Shown: positions 9,039-22,275, counted from the stretch's first letter. The stretch is 64,000 nucleotides of DNA from Oscillospiraceae bacterium (GCA_902362965.1 CABIYQ010000001.1:124001-188000); one strand, 5' to 3'. Notes: generated from the sequence alone by a model not told the origin. Numbers and translations are program-made.

Positions 9039-9832
9039 TATAAAATCACCTTCCTTATTAGATTTGAAACAAGCTCAATGGCAATCACCAGCACAATAAT
9101 TGAAACGACGACTAAGCTTGCGGAACTGAAATCAAGTCTTTTGTAATAAAGGTCAAAAAGATAGCCTATTCCCGTTGCAGTTAGTATTCCTATAAGTGTG
9201 GAGTTACGGATATTCGTTTCAATCATGTAAAGTATCCATGTTACTATTCCCGGCATTGCAGACGGGATTATTGCCTGAAAAACAGTCTGGATAAAGTTTG
9301 CTCCCGAGGCGTTCAGCGCCTCTATTCCGGCTGCACTAACCTCGTCTATGGTTTCAATAAATGCACGTGTAAGCAGTCCGAAAGTCGTAAAAAACAGAGC
9401 GAAAAAACCGGTAAGGATATTTTGCCCGAAAGAAAACATCAGCAGCATTGCCCATACAACATCAGGAACGTTTCTGAAAAATGCTGCAACGATTCTGACA
9501 ATACGGTTTACAATTCCGTTAAAGCCTGTTGCCTTTGAACCGAACAAACTGAAACAGAAAGCAAATATTGCTGCAATTACTGTTACTGCAACTGACAGCA
9601 GAGCCGTTTCGATAAGCTTGTCAAGTATCTTCGGAAAACGCTCCATTGCCTTTTCATCCGGCATGAGATTATGTCCAATCCATGCCATTGCTTTCGGAAA
9701 TGAGGCAAGTCCCTCACTTAAATGAAATTCAGTTGCAGATGCAGAAATGACATATATCGCTATCAGTGTTGCAAAGATAACTAAATATGTTATCTTTCGT
9801 TTAAAGAAAACTTTTTTTACACTTTCATTCAT
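9038..9832 (-). CDS. phnE: Phosphonate ABC transporter permease PhnE (first copy)
   Basis: 264 aa permease with a hydrophobic N-terminal helix (about residues 12-32) and further helices. The EAA loop EALNASGANFIQTVFQAIIPSA is closely similar to that of the downstream copy. It overlaps phnC by 4 nt. Two adjacent phnE genes suggest an asymmetric permease pair; both copies look intact. Confidence 0.9.
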   Translation of the reverse strand: MNESVKKVFFKRKITYLVIFATLIAIYVISASATEFHLSEGLASFPKAMAWIGHNLMPDEKAMERFPKILDKLIETALLSVAVTVIAAIFAFCFSLFGSKATGFNGIVNRIVRIVAAFFRNVPDVVWAMLLMFSFGQNILTGFFALFFTTFGLLTRAFIETIDEVSAAGIEALNASGANFIQTVFQAIIPSAMPGIVTWILYMIETNIRNSTLIGILTATGIGYLFDLYYKRLDFSSASLVVVSIIVLVIAIELVSNLIRKVIL

Positions 9833-10611
9833 AACTTTTCACCCTGTATATCAGTTATCAGGTCGCTGCCGTCTGAACCGTAAATTGCGTGTATCTTATC
9901 ATCTGTCAGTTCATCAGGTCTGCCGTCAAAGACAATTTTGCCGGCTGAAACACCGATAATTCTTTCTGAATATTTCAGTGCAACATCAACCTGGTGCAGA
10001 TTGACAATACAGGTGATTTTTCTTTCACGGTTTATCTTCTGAAGATGATCCATTATTACTTTTGATGCTCTTGGGTCAAGGGACGCAATCGGCTCGTCGC
10101 AGAGAATAAGCTTGGGATCCTGCATGATTGAACGTGCGATACCAACACGCTGTTTTTGTCCTCCGGACAATTCATCACAGCGCTTATACGCCTGGTCGGC
10201 AAGTCCGAGTTCATCTAAAATTGAAAAGGCACGTTCCTTTTCCTGTTCGCTGTATGCCCCTATAACACCACAGACTGTGGATTTTTGTCCCAGTTTGCCG
10301 TGAAGTACATTTTCAATTACACTAAGCCTGTTCACCAAATTATAATGCTGGAAGATCATTCCTGTTTTTGTTCGCACCTGTCTTAACTCACGTTTTTTCA
10401 GTTTCATAACATTCTGCCCATCATAGACAATATTGCCGGAGGTTGCGTCTATAAGACGATTAATACACCTTAGAACAGTTGATTTTCCGGCACCAGACGG
10501 ACCTATTATTGATACAAATTCTCCTTCATCAATCGAAAAGGAAACATTGTCAAGTGCTGTGGCAGTATTATTATAAACTTTGCTTACATTCTGAAATTCA
10601 AGAATCGGCAT
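9829..10611 (-). CDS. phnC: Phosphonate ABC transporter ATP-binding protein PhnC
   Basis: 260 aa: Walker A GPSGAGKST, signature LSGGQKQRVGIARS, Walker B LILCDEPIASLD, H-loop NLHQVD. These are the family features of PhnC. It energises phosphonate import with the two PhnE permeases. It has a GAGGAGAG ribosome binding site and lies 11 nt after phnD. Confidence 0.95.
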   Translation of the reverse strand: MPILEFQNVSKVYNNTATALDNVSFSIDEGEFVSIIGPSGAGKSTVLRCINRLIDATSGNIVYDGQNVMKLKKRELRQVRTKTGMIFQHYNLVNRLSVIENVLHGKLGQKSTVCGVIGAYSEQEKERAFSILDELGLADQAYKRCDELSGGQKQRVGIARSIMQDPKLILCDEPIASLDPRASKVIMDHLQKINRERKITCIVNLHQVDVALKYSERIIGVSAGKIVFDGRPDELTDDKIHAIYGSDGSDLITDIQGEKL

Positions 10612-10622
10612 ACATACTCTCC

Positions 10623-11705
10623 TCAGGATTCCATGTTGCGGATCGGGTCATACCATGAATCCTCTACTGTGACAAAGCACATTTTATCTGATTCCTTTTC
10701 AAGCAGTCCCATACCGCCTTCCGGATAAAAAATCAGTTCATTATTGGCAACTTCATCTGATGTGAACAGTTCCTGAATGGACTGTACATCCTTCGGACTG
10801 AGCGTATCGCCATTATAGGCAAACGGACCGTTGAGCACCGGAATTGACTGAATTACAGTAAACTTTGAACCTGTTACGGTATCGAACGGTGCGCTAGCAT
10901 CATCATTAATTGTATAAACAGAACCTGTCGCAGCCGCTTCTCCCTCTGTACAGGTAACATAAGGTGCAAGCTCAATGTCACAGAATGCAGCAATGTCGCA
11001 TTTGTTTGAAAGCAGGTTAAAGGCAGAGCCTTGATGTGAACCACCGAAAAGCACCTCTGAGAAGAAAGCATTGCTTCCGCCCTCAAGCAAATCATCTACG
11101 ATCAAGTTATCTTCAGCAAAATGAGAGATGATCTGATTAGTCGGAACCTTAAAACCGGAAGTTGAACTGTTGGACACGAAAGACATCTTTCTGCCTTTGA
11201 TGTTTTCAATGCTGTAGGAATCGCCGTCCAGGTACTGTTCAGCATTTTCTTCCTTTACTGCAAAGAAACTGTAATAAAGAGCGTCATCAAGAGTACCGGA
11301 TTCTCCGGATTGAACAAACAGCGGATTTACCGCATCATTTGAGTTCTTTGCCTGGATATAGCCCTCTGCACCCATGCAGCAGCCGATCTGTGCCGTACCA
11401 TTGGAAAGAGACTCTATGGCAATGGCATAATCTGTAGTCAGCTTTTGCTCCACAGTCTTGCCTGTAGCCTGTTCAATAAGTTTTCCCACTTCGTTTCTGG
11501 CTTCCTGATAATCTTCTGCTGATTCATTCGGATACCATACAAGTGTTATTGTATCAGTATAATTATCCGACTGTTTTGAATCTGCGGAAGATTCGGTGTT
11601 TGTTTTGCTCTTCGAAGAAGAATCTTCTGTAGTACCGCATCCTGTAAAACCAGTGCCGAGCATAGTAATTGCCATAATACCTGCAAACATTTTTTTAGCT
11701 TTCAT
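10623..11705 (-). CDS. phnD: Phosphonate-binding lipoprotein PhnD
   Basis: 360 aa. The N-terminus is a lipoprotein signal peptide ending in FTGC (Cys about 23), followed by a Ser/Lys-rich linker. The mature part contains TLVWYPNESAEDYQEAR and GKRMSF/STSGFKVP-type segments expected of PhnD/substrate-binding family 3 proteins. It captures phosphonate outside the membrane and hands it to PhnE. It is the first gene of the operon, with an AAAAAGGAG ribosome binding site 8 nt before ATG. No clear promoter was found upstream; AT-rich TATGATAAAAT sequence is present on the minus strand. Confidence 0.92.
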   Translation of the reverse strand: MKAKKMFAGIMAITMLGTGFTGCGTTEDSSSKSKTNTESSADSKQSDNYTDTITLVWYPNESAEDYQEARNEVGKLIEQATGKTVEQKLTTDYAIAIESLSNGTAQIGCCMGAEGYIQAKNSNDAVNPLFVQSGESGTLDDALYYSFFAVKEENAEQYLDGDSYSIENIKGRKMSFVSNSSTSGFKVPTNQIISHFAEDNLIVDDLLEGGSNAFFSEVLFGGSHQGSAFNLLSNKCDIAAFCDIELAPYVTCTEGEAAATGSVYTINDDASAPFDTVTGSKFTVIQSIPVLNGPFAYNGDTLSPKDVQSIQELFTSDEVANNELIFYPEGGMGLLEKESDKMCFVTVEDSWYDPIRNMES

Positions 11706-12192
11706 TTTAAAACTCCTTTTTGGATTTTAAATCAATACTCTGCGAAATTTTATCGCACAGTACCAGTTTAAGTTTACCATTACATTTTATCATACCGTTT
11801 GTAAATTCTGCTATCTTTTTTAAGTAAAGAATGTGTTATAATCTACCTTTCTTTATAATCATAATTATGAGGTAAAGTGGTTAACGCATTAAACCATGTG
11901 TTTACTTTAAAGACTGTTAATTCTAAAAAGAATGTCAGTAATTCATATAAATGTGAAGTTGAAATGCTGCTCACGGCGATGAGTAAACCATACTGACAAA
12001 GACGGTAAGTTAACAAAGAGTTACAGATATGACGTTTTCAGCGTTTAGAAAGATATTGTTGATTCTTCTTCTTCATCTGAAGTATAACTATAATATTGAA
12101 TAATGTCGGCTGGTATAGTTGCAACCATTACCCATCCTTCGGGAGCACCAAGTGCAACAGATATTACGTATATATACTTTTATAATAACAAT
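11706..12192. other. Gene-poor intergenic region upstream of phnD
   Basis: About 490 bases with no gene I can support. On the minus strand near phnD there is AT-rich promoter-like sequence and a direct repeat TAAACTTAAACT that could be a regulator (for example PhoP-type) site, but this is weak. Short broken coding-like runs occur near 12050-12213 on the plus strand. Confidence 0.4.
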
Positions 12193-12213
12193 ACCTCCTA
12201 TGGCATTTATTAA
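12103..12213 (+). pseudogene. Possible gene remnant, 36-codon frame
   Basis: A 36-codon frame starts with ATG at 12103 right after an in-frame TGA and has no ribosome binding site. It reads like coding sequence (GIVATITHPSGAPSATDI) and is preceded, in another frame, by a Ser-rich run ending in a stop (12061-12089). This could be the decayed end of a surface protein gene. It may equally be chance; nothing recognisable remains. Confidence 0.2.
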
Positions 12214-12226
12214 TACCATAGGAGGT
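12193..12226. terminator. bidirectional hairpin terminator
   Basis: Perfect 11-bp inverted repeat ACCTCCTATGG (12193-12203) and CCATAGGAGGT (12216-12226), with T-rich flanks on the plus side and A-rich sequence on the other. It lies 22 bases after the minus-strand metallo-beta-lactamase-like gene. Confidence 0.7.
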
Positions 12227-12248
12227 TTATTTTATCGTTATTCAGAAT

Positions 12249-13043
12249 TTATGGAAAGAAAAAGCCTGCTGTCATATCAAGATAATTTCCACCGTTGTAA
12301 TTAGGATACTGTTTTTGTACTTCATTCTTGAATTCTTCTGCATTTGTACAACTATCGGCAATCATTTTTAAATTTTCTAGATAAGAAATTTTTGTTTCTG
12401 CGTCCTTCAAATTCTCCGGCGTATAGTGGGAGGTTAGAATTAAATCATATCCTTTTGCAATATAATCTTTAAGCTGAGTAATAATAGTGTCTGCATGCTC
12501 TGATCCTGCAACGATAGAGTGACAATCGTGTCCGAGCATATGTGTATAAACGGTATTAATTTCCGGAATTTCAATATCGAATGCGTCATTAGTTTGTTTG
12601 ATAATAAAATCAATATCGCCGATTGTGATTTTTCCCTCTTCAATGAAGTTTGTGATCTTGTGAATTGATCTGTCAAAAATCTCACCGAATGTATCGGTAA
12701 AGTTATCAATTAGAGTTTTTCCGCCGCCGTTTGAAGAAAAGTCTGCTGCATTTTGTGTGGCATATTTAGGAATGTCCGGCAGGAACGTTGCTCCTGCACC
12801 GTGGTAAGAAATGAGCATTCCCTCAACCTCAAGATCATTCAGATATTCTGACAGTTCCTTGTTATTATCAAAGAAGCATGGTGACTCAATAATAACTGCC
12901 TTGCCGTTTTTCTCTACTACAAATACCTCATCATCGATAAAATCATTGGTTTTGTAAGCATGTAGCTTTACTCTTCCGAAATCGTAAATGTTCATTTCGC
13001 CTTTTTTGAGCTTTACTGTTTTAAATATATTTTTATTCATCAT
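12249..13043 (-). CDS. MBL-fold-like hydrolase, HxlR-associated
   Basis: 264 aa from ATG at 13043, chosen because AGGAGG sits 5-6 nt upstream; an upstream in-frame extension to 13166 runs through the promoter and is rejected. The protein resembles degenerate metallo-beta-lactamase-fold proteins: GMLISYHGAGA sits where HxHxDH is expected, and HMLGHDCHSIVAG and LTSHYTP follow in family-like order. The substrate is unknown. It is divergent from an HxlR regulator, which probably controls it. The loss of the standard metal motif makes activity uncertain. Confidence 0.65.
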   Translation of the reverse strand: MMNKNIFKTVKLKKGEMNIYDFGRVKLHAYKTNDFIDDEVFVVEKNGKAVIIESPCFFDNNKELSEYLNDLEVEGMLISYHGAGATFLPDIPKYATQNAADFSSNGGGKTLIDNFTDTFGEIFDRSIHKITNFIEEGKITIGDIDFIIKQTNDAFDIEIPEINTVYTHMLGHDCHSIVAGSEHADTIITQLKDYIAKGYDLILTSHYTPENLKDAETKISYLENLKMIADSCTNAEEFKNEVQKQYPNYNGGNYLDMTAGFFFP

Positions 13044-13087
13044 AAAAACCTCCTGAAAATTGTCTGGTTTATGCTTTTTCAGGAAAT

Positions 13088-13099
13088 TGAAGCGCTTCA
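13088..13099. promoter_or_regulatory. 12-bp palindrome in the leader of the MBL-like gene
   Basis: Perfect palindrome TGAAGCGCTTCA between the minus-strand -10 box and the ribosome binding site. It could be an operator for the neighbouring HxlR protein or a small hairpin. It does not fit the CcpA cre consensus, because the spacing between TG and CG is one base short. Confidence 0.4.
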
Positions 13100-13116
13100 T
13101 ATTTTTCCTTGATTTT

Positions 13117-13145
13117 ATAATAACACAGTTTTCAGGTATTGTAAA
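13117..13145 (-). promoter_or_regulatory. Sigma-A-type promoter of the MBL-like gene
   Basis: On the minus strand TTTACA (13145-13140) is separated by 17 bp from TATTAT (13122-13117). The transcript would begin about 65-70 bases before the ATG at 13043. Confidence 0.6.
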
Positions 13146-13167
13146 GCAGGCACTTTTTTGTGACATA

Positions 13168-13183
13168 GTTACCTCAATGTAAC
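13168..13183. promoter_or_regulatory. Candidate HxlR operator
   Basis: Inverted repeat GTTAC-N6-GTAAC between the two divergent promoters, just upstream of the minus-strand -35 box. HxlR-family proteins bind short GTAAC-like inverted repeats, so this is a reasonable candidate; binding is inferred only. Confidence 0.4.
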
Positions 13184-13220
13184 AATTGCAGTGTTTGGGG
13201 AAAATCTATAAAAAATTTAT

Positions 13221-13249
13221 TTGATTTATTTTTAATAATATGATAAAAT
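13221..13249 (+). promoter_or_regulatory. Sigma-A-type promoter of the HxlR gene
   Basis: TTGATT (13221-13226), 17-bp spacer, TAAAAT (13244-13249), about 45 bases before the start codon at 13298, which has an AATGGAGG ribosome binding site. Confidence 0.6.
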
Positions 13250-13297
13250 GTATCTGAAAGCATATTACATCCAATTATATACTAATGGAGGTTATTT

Positions 13298-13624
13298 ATG
13301 ATTCATAAATCTGAATTACCGGCTTGTCCGGTGGAAACAACATTGATGCTAATAGGCGATAAATGGAAGGTTTTAATTCTTCGTGACCTGAGAAACGGTA
13401 CCAAAAGATTCGGTGAGTTAAAAAAGTCTGTAACCGGTATTTCTCAGAAAGTATTAACGTCCAATCTGCGTGATATGGAGAATAATGGATTGCTTACCAG
13501 AGAGGTTTTTGCGGAAGTGCCGCCCAGAGTGGAATATACTCTGACTGAGCTTGGTCATAGCATGACGCCGGTTCTGGATTCAATGGAAGCATGGGGAAAA
13601 AGCTTTCAGATGAGTATTAAGTAA
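13298..13624 (+). CDS. HxlR-family winged-helix regulator
   Basis: 108 aa, the usual HxlR length. The N-terminal CPVETTLMLIGDKWKVLILR and the recognition region RFGELKKSVTGISQKVLTSNLR are diagnostic of the family, followed by VPPRVEYTLTELG (the wing). An N-terminal cysteine (residue 9) is of the type that senses electrophiles or thiol stress in some members. Divergent from the MBL-like gene, which it probably regulates. Confidence 0.92.
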   Translation: MIHKSELPACPVETTLMLIGDKWKVLILRDLRNGTKRFGELKKSVTGISQKVLTSNLRDMENNGLLTREVFAEVPPRVEYTLTELGHSMTPVLDSMEAWGKSFQMSIK

Positions 13625-13637
13625 TAAAATATTAAAT

Positions 13638-13674
13638 AAAATAGCCGCAGTGAATAAAATACTGTGGCTATTTT
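13638..13674 (+). terminator. Rho-independent terminator after the HxlR gene
   Basis: Arms AAAATAGCCGCAGT (13638-13651) and ACTGTGGCTATTTT (13661-13674), with one G-U pair and a 9-base loop, followed by a T-rich run. It lies 13 bases after the stop. Confidence 0.75.
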
Positions 13675-13733
13675 GTGTTTTTAATGACAAAATAATAAAA
13701 ATGGGTTTATAGGTATGTTATAAATTTTATTAT

Positions 13734-14600
13734 TTATATATTATTATCTGAAATATTTTGCTTTTTACGGTATTCTTTAGGTGGCATTCCAACCTGTTTA
13801 TGAAAAAGTCTGCTGAAATAAAGTGGATTATCATAACCTACAGCTGAAGCAACTTCTGCAATGGAATAATCTGTACTTTCAAGCAAACTCTGAGCATTGG
13901 AAATTCTTAAATTTAAAATATATTGCAGAGGAGTTGAACCAGTGACTTGCTTGAAACAGCGAATAAACCAACATACGCTTAATCCTCTTGATTCTGCATA
14001 TTTATCAATGCTTATTTCTATATTATAATTTTTTCTGAAATAGTGCATGGCAAATGCAACTTCTTTTTCGCTTGTATCACTGAATTTAATATTGTTTTCA
14101 ATACTTCTGCTAATCAGAATAAATATATTTTTCAAAAGCAGAGAAATAAGTTCCTCATATTTTGATCTGCACAGTTGAAGCTCCTGAATAATCTGACTGA
14201 AAAGCCATTGGTAGTCGGGAGATGTGCCGACATACTGAATGTTATTTTCAATATGAATGTTATAATCATCAAGAATTTTTCCTGTTTCGCTTCCGGTAAA
14301 ATGTACCCAATAAACATTTGTTTTATCTTCTTTATAGTAAACGTACTCTTGCGGTTCATCCGGCACATAAACAATAATGTTTCCTGCGGTAACGATTTTT
14401 TCTTTCTCATTAATAAAAAAATGCGCTTTACCGGACGCTATATAAAGAAGCTGATAATCTTTTCTCCCGTTTGGACGGTGTGTAACAACTTCTGAACGGG
14501 TTTTGACTCGGTAGTTTCCGCAGCTTGTTACAATAAGTGGTTTGCTTGTATCTACCTTTGCCAGCGTAGAATTATGAAGATATGCCGCATTAATAAACAT
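13734..14600 (-). CDS. AraC-family regulator of the lactose operon
   Basis: 288 aa from ATG at 14600, supported by GGAGGG 8 nt upstream. The N-terminal part is a cupin-like sensing domain (QLLYIASGKAHFFIN, NIIVYVPDEPQEYVYY). The C-terminal about 100 residues hold the two helix-turn-helix motifs, ending with AEVASAVGYDNPLYFSRLFHKQVGMPPKEYRKK. This is the sugar-sensing type of regulator (MsmR/RafR-like). It is divergent from permease and beta-galactosidase genes, so it probably activates them in response to lactose or a related galactoside. Confidence 0.88.
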   Translation of the reverse strand: MFINAAYLHNSTLAKVDTSKPLIVTSCGNYRVKTRSEVVTHRPNGRKDYQLLYIASGKAHFFINEKEKIVTAGNIIVYVPDEPQEYVYYKEDKTNVYWVHFTGSETGKILDDYNIHIENNIQYVGTSPDYQWLFSQIIQELQLCRSKYEELISLLLKNIFILISRSIENNIKFSDTSEKEVAFAMHYFRKNYNIEISIDKYAESRGLSVCWFIRCFKQVTGSTPLQYILNLRISNAQSLLESTDYSIAEVASAVGYDNPLYFSRLFHKQVGMPPKEYRKKQNISDNNI

Positions 14601-14678
14601 GAAAATTCCCTCCGTGAAAGTTTGTTTTATTATTATATCACTATTCTTTGCATACCTCAAGATGATTATATTATTTTG

Positions 14679-14703
14679 TGCATAAATTCGATTACTTTAT
14701 GCA
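14679..14703. promoter_or_regulatory. Candidate operator for the AraC regulator
   Basis: Perfect inverted repeat TGCATAAA-N9-TTTATGCA in the divergent intergenic region, ending 22 bases before the -10 box of the permease operon. The position overlaps or abuts the -35 region, as expected for an activator site. Confidence 0.5.
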
Positions 14704-14721
14704 TTTTATATTGAAAAAAGC

Positions 14722-14731
14722 GTGATATAAT
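14722..14731 (+). promoter_or_regulatory. Extended -10 promoter of the lactose operon
   Basis: GTGATATAAT: a perfect TATAAT (14726-14731) preceded by TGA, giving an extended -10 element. No good -35 box is present, which suits an activator-dependent promoter. The leader to the permease ATG would be about 210 bases long. Confidence 0.5.
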
Positions 14732-14946
14732 GTAATCAGAGAAAGAAAAGAATAATAATAAAAAAGACGTCTTTTAATTGCAGATTCAATCCTGTTCTCA
14801 ACAAAATAGTATTTACAGTGGATAGACAAACGGATTTATAAGTTTTCTTTACAATATAAATATCCGTATGAAATTATTAAAATTTTATAAAATTAATTAT
14901 TTTGTCTATAAATGGACATGCTAAAACTGAAAGGAGATTTTTTACT

Positions 14947-19357
<4,411 letters not shown>

Positions 19358-19376
19358 AAGTAAGAAAGGGAAAACA

Positions 19377-20672
19377 ATGCTTGTAAAGGACTTTATTAAG
19401 GAAGTAAAAGGCGGCGGACTGGATAATTTATTTAAGAAAATTTATAAACCAATTGATATTGAAAATCAGAAGATACGTTATATAAGCGCTGTGGAGAAAT
19501 TCACAGCGCTCTACCCGAACCGTGAAGAGATCCATGTTTATTCTGCACCGGGCAGAACGGAAATAGGCGGTAATCATACAGACCATCAGCATGGCTGCGT
19601 ACTTGCAGGCGCAGTTAACCTTGATGTTATCGGAATCACTTCATTCCATAATGAAAAAATTATCCGAATAAAGTCGGAAGGATATGAAGAATTTGCAGTA
19701 TCATTAAAAGATTTAGATATTCACATTGATGAAAAAGGTTCTTCCGCTATAGTAAGAGGTATTGCAGCAAAGTTCAAAGAAATGGGAGTTGAAATCTGTG
19801 GATTTGATATGTATACAACATCAGATGTACTTTGCGGCAGCGGCATTTCTTCTTCAGCAGCATTTGAAACGTTGATTGCAACAGCTATTGACAGATATTA
19901 CAATCAGAATAGAACTGGTCCAGTAGAGATTGCTAAAATCGGACAATATGCGGAAAATTATTATTTCGGTAAAAAAAGCGGTTTGATGGATCAGATGGTA
20001 TGTTCCGCAGGCGGATTTGTTTTCATAGATTTTAATGATATTGATAATCCTGATATACAGAAAATCAATTTTGATTTTAATAGTACAGATCATGAACTTG
20101 TTATTACAGATACAAAAGGAAATCATTCCGATTTAACCGACGATTACACTGCGATTCGTACGGAAATGGAACAGACGGCAGAATATTTCGGAAAAAAGGT
20201 TCTCAGGCAAGTAGATGAAAATCTTTTCTGGCAGAATATTTCTGAAATCAGAAAGAAAGTTTCAGACCGTGCCGTTCTTCGTGCCGCACATTTTTTTGGT
20301 GACAACAGAAGAGCTGTACTTGAAGCTAAGGCTTTGTCAGAAAATAATTTTTCAGAATTCCTTAATCTTGTAAATGAATCGGGATCGTCCTCTGAAAATT
20401 ATTTGCAAAACCTTTATTCATGCAGAAAAGCAACAGAACAGGCGATACCCATTGCAATTATGACAGGGAAACGAATTTTGAATGGTAAAGGTGCTATACG
20501 TGTTCATGGCGGCGGATTTGCAGGAACAGTTCAGGCATTTGTACCGGCAGAACTTGTAAATGATTATAGAATTGAAATGAATCGTATTTTCGGTGATAAT
20601 TCATGCTATATTCTCACCATAAGACCGGTAGGCGGAATTGAAATAACAGGTGACGGAGATGAGGAAGTATGA
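19377..20672 (+). CDS. galK: Galactokinase
   Basis: 431 aa GHMP kinase. Signatures: PGRTEIGGNHTDHQHG (galactose binding), GSGISSSAAFE (ATP-binding loop), and VHGGGFAGTVQAFVP near the C-terminus. It is about 45 residues longer than E. coli GalK at the N-terminus, as in several Clostridia. It phosphorylates galactose released by the beta-galactosidase. RBS AAAGGG; 19 nt after lacZ. Confidence 0.95.
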   Translation: MLVKDFIKEVKGGGLDNLFKKIYKPIDIENQKIRYISAVEKFTALYPNREEIHVYSAPGRTEIGGNHTDHQHGCVLAGAVNLDVIGITSFHNEKIIRIKSEGYEEFAVSLKDLDIHIDEKGSSAIVRGIAAKFKEMGVEICGFDMYTTSDVLCGSGISSSAAFETLIATAIDRYYNQNRTGPVEIAKIGQYAENYYFGKKSGLMDQMVCSAGGFVFIDFNDIDNPDIQKINFDFNSTDHELVITDTKGNHSDLTDDYTAIRTEMEQTAEYFGKKVLRQVDENLFWQNISEIRKKVSDRAVLRAAHFFGDNRRAVLEAKALSENNFSEFLNLVNESGSSSENYLQNLYSCRKATEQAIPIAIMTGKRILNGKGAIRVHGGGFAGTVQAFVPAELVNDYRIEMNRIFGDNSCYILTIRPVGGIEITGDGDEEV

Positions 20673-20770
20673 ATATTCTATTATTTGGAAATATATATTT
20701 GCACAATTTAAAATAACTAAAAACTTTATTGAATGAATTGGGAATGATTTTGAAAAGCGAGGTGTCGGCA

Positions 20771-22261
20771 ATGGTATATGATCTTATTCAAGAACTTATT
20801 GTTTATGGAATTCATAATAAGCTTATTACTGAAGATGACGAATATGTGGTACGCAATCAACTTATGGATATTTTTCAGTTGGACGACTGGGAGGATTCGG
20901 ATGTTACAAATGCAAATGAGTCAATTGAAGCTATTTTAAACAAACTTGTTGACTATGCATGTAAAAACAGAATAATTCAGGATACGGCTACATCAAGAGA
21001 TTTATTTGATACAAAGCTTATGGGGGTATTTACACCGTTTCCTCATGAAGTGAATAAAATTTTTCAAAATAATTATTCTGATTCTCCTTCAGCAGCTACA
21101 AACTGGTATTATAATTTTAATAAAAAAATAAATTATATTCGTTCGGAAAGAATTGAAAAAAATTTAAGCTGGACGTATGAATCTGAATTCGGTACACTGG
21201 ATATTACCATAAATCGCTCAAAACCGGAAAAAGATCCAAGAGATATTGCAATGACAAAAAAGCAAAAAGCTTTAAATTATCCGAAATGTCAGCTTTGTGT
21301 GGAAAACATGGGATTTTCAGGTCACATGACACATCCGGCAAGACAGAATTTGCGTCCTGTAAAACTGAACATCAATAATTCAGACTGGTTTCTTCAGTAT
21401 TCTCCATATGGTTATTATAATGAGCACTGTATCTTGTTCAACAAAAAACATACGCCTATGATTATTGATTCTTCAGTTTTTAAAAAATTATTTGATTTTA
21501 TAGAACAGTTTCCGCATTATTTTATAGGTTCGAATGCAGATTTACCTATTGTAGGGGGATCAATTCTGACTCATGAGCATTTTCAAGGCGGACATTATAC
21601 TTTTGCAATGGAAAAAGCACCGATTGAAAAATCATTTTCCTTAAAAAATTATATGAATGTAGATGCAGGGATTGTAAAATGGCCTATGTCAGTTATACGT
21701 CTATCTTCTGAAAACCGTGATTTACTTGAAAAAGCGTGTGCGGAAGTGCTGGGTAAATGGAGAAATTACTCAGATAAATCTGCTGAAATTTTTGCACAAA
21801 CAGGTAATATACCTCATAATACCATAACTCCTATTGTACGAATGAAAGATTCAAAATATGAATGCGATCTTGTTTTAAGAAATAATCGTACTACCAAAGA
21901 GCGTCCATTGGGTATTTTTCATCCGAATTCTGCGCTTCATCATATTAAAAAAGAAAACATCGGTTTAATTGAAGTTATGGGACTTGCTGTTCTTCCTGCC
22001 AGACTTGCAGAAGAGCTGGAAATACTAAAAAACGCTATGCTATCTCAATCCGATTTGTACAAAATTGAAAAAATTGCATCTCATGCTGATTGGGGAAATT
22101 GGATTTTGGAAAATCATCCTGAATTCAATAATGATAATGCTGAGAATATTATACGCAATGAAGTCGGCAGGGTATTTGAAGAAGTTCTTCGTGATTCAGG
22201 TGTGTTCAAAAGAACAGAAAACGGAAAAAAAGCGTTTGAAAAATTTATTGATACTATTTGA
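20771..22261 (+). CDS. galT: UDP-glucose:hexose-1-phosphate uridylyltransferase, class II
   Basis: 496 aa from ATG at 20771, chosen because GAGGTG lies 7 nt upstream and because class II GalT proteins begin with a segment like YDLIQELIVYGIHNKLI. Family features include YPKCQLCVENMGFSGH, GGSILTHEHFQGG (active-site region) and IFHPNSALHHIKKENIGLIEVMG. It converts galactose 1-phosphate and UDP-glucose to UDP-galactose and glucose 1-phosphate. About 100 bases separate it from galK. No galE or galM lies in the window. Confidence 0.93.
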   Translation: MVYDLIQELIVYGIHNKLITEDDEYVVRNQLMDIFQLDDWEDSDVTNANESIEAILNKLVDYACKNRIIQDTATSRDLFDTKLMGVFTPFPHEVNKIFQNNYSDSPSAATNWYYNFNKKINYIRSERIEKNLSWTYESEFGTLDITINRSKPEKDPRDIAMTKKQKALNYPKCQLCVENMGFSGHMTHPARQNLRPVKLNINNSDWFLQYSPYGYYNEHCILFNKKHTPMIIDSSVFKKLFDFIEQFPHYFIGSNADLPIVGGSILTHEHFQGGHYTFAMEKAPIEKSFSLKNYMNVDAGIVKWPMSVIRLSSENRDLLEKACAEVLGKWRNYSDKSAEIFAQTGNIPHNTITPIVRMKDSKYECDLVLRNNRTTKERPLGIFHPNSALHHIKKENIGLIEVMGLAVLPARLAEELEILKNAMLSQSDLYKIEKIASHADWGNWILENHPEFNNDNAENIIRNEVGRVFEEVLRDSGVFKRTENGKKAFEKFIDTI

Positions 22262-22275
22262 TATTATAATTTAAT

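Noticed and set aside
9348..9725. 125-aa plus-strand open frame inside phnE
   Set aside because: Antisense of a permease gene; composition reflects the reversed hydrophobic codons.
13088..13099. CcpA cre site
   Set aside because: The TG-to-CG spacing is one base short of the consensus.
13044..13166. N-terminal extension of the MBL-like protein by about 40 residues
   Set aside because: It would cross the promoter and the palindrome; the AGGAGG-supported ATG at 13043 is far better.
20729..20770. Upstream TTG start for galT
   Set aside because: No ribosome binding site before it, while GAGGTG directly precedes the ATG at 20771 and the family N-terminus begins there.
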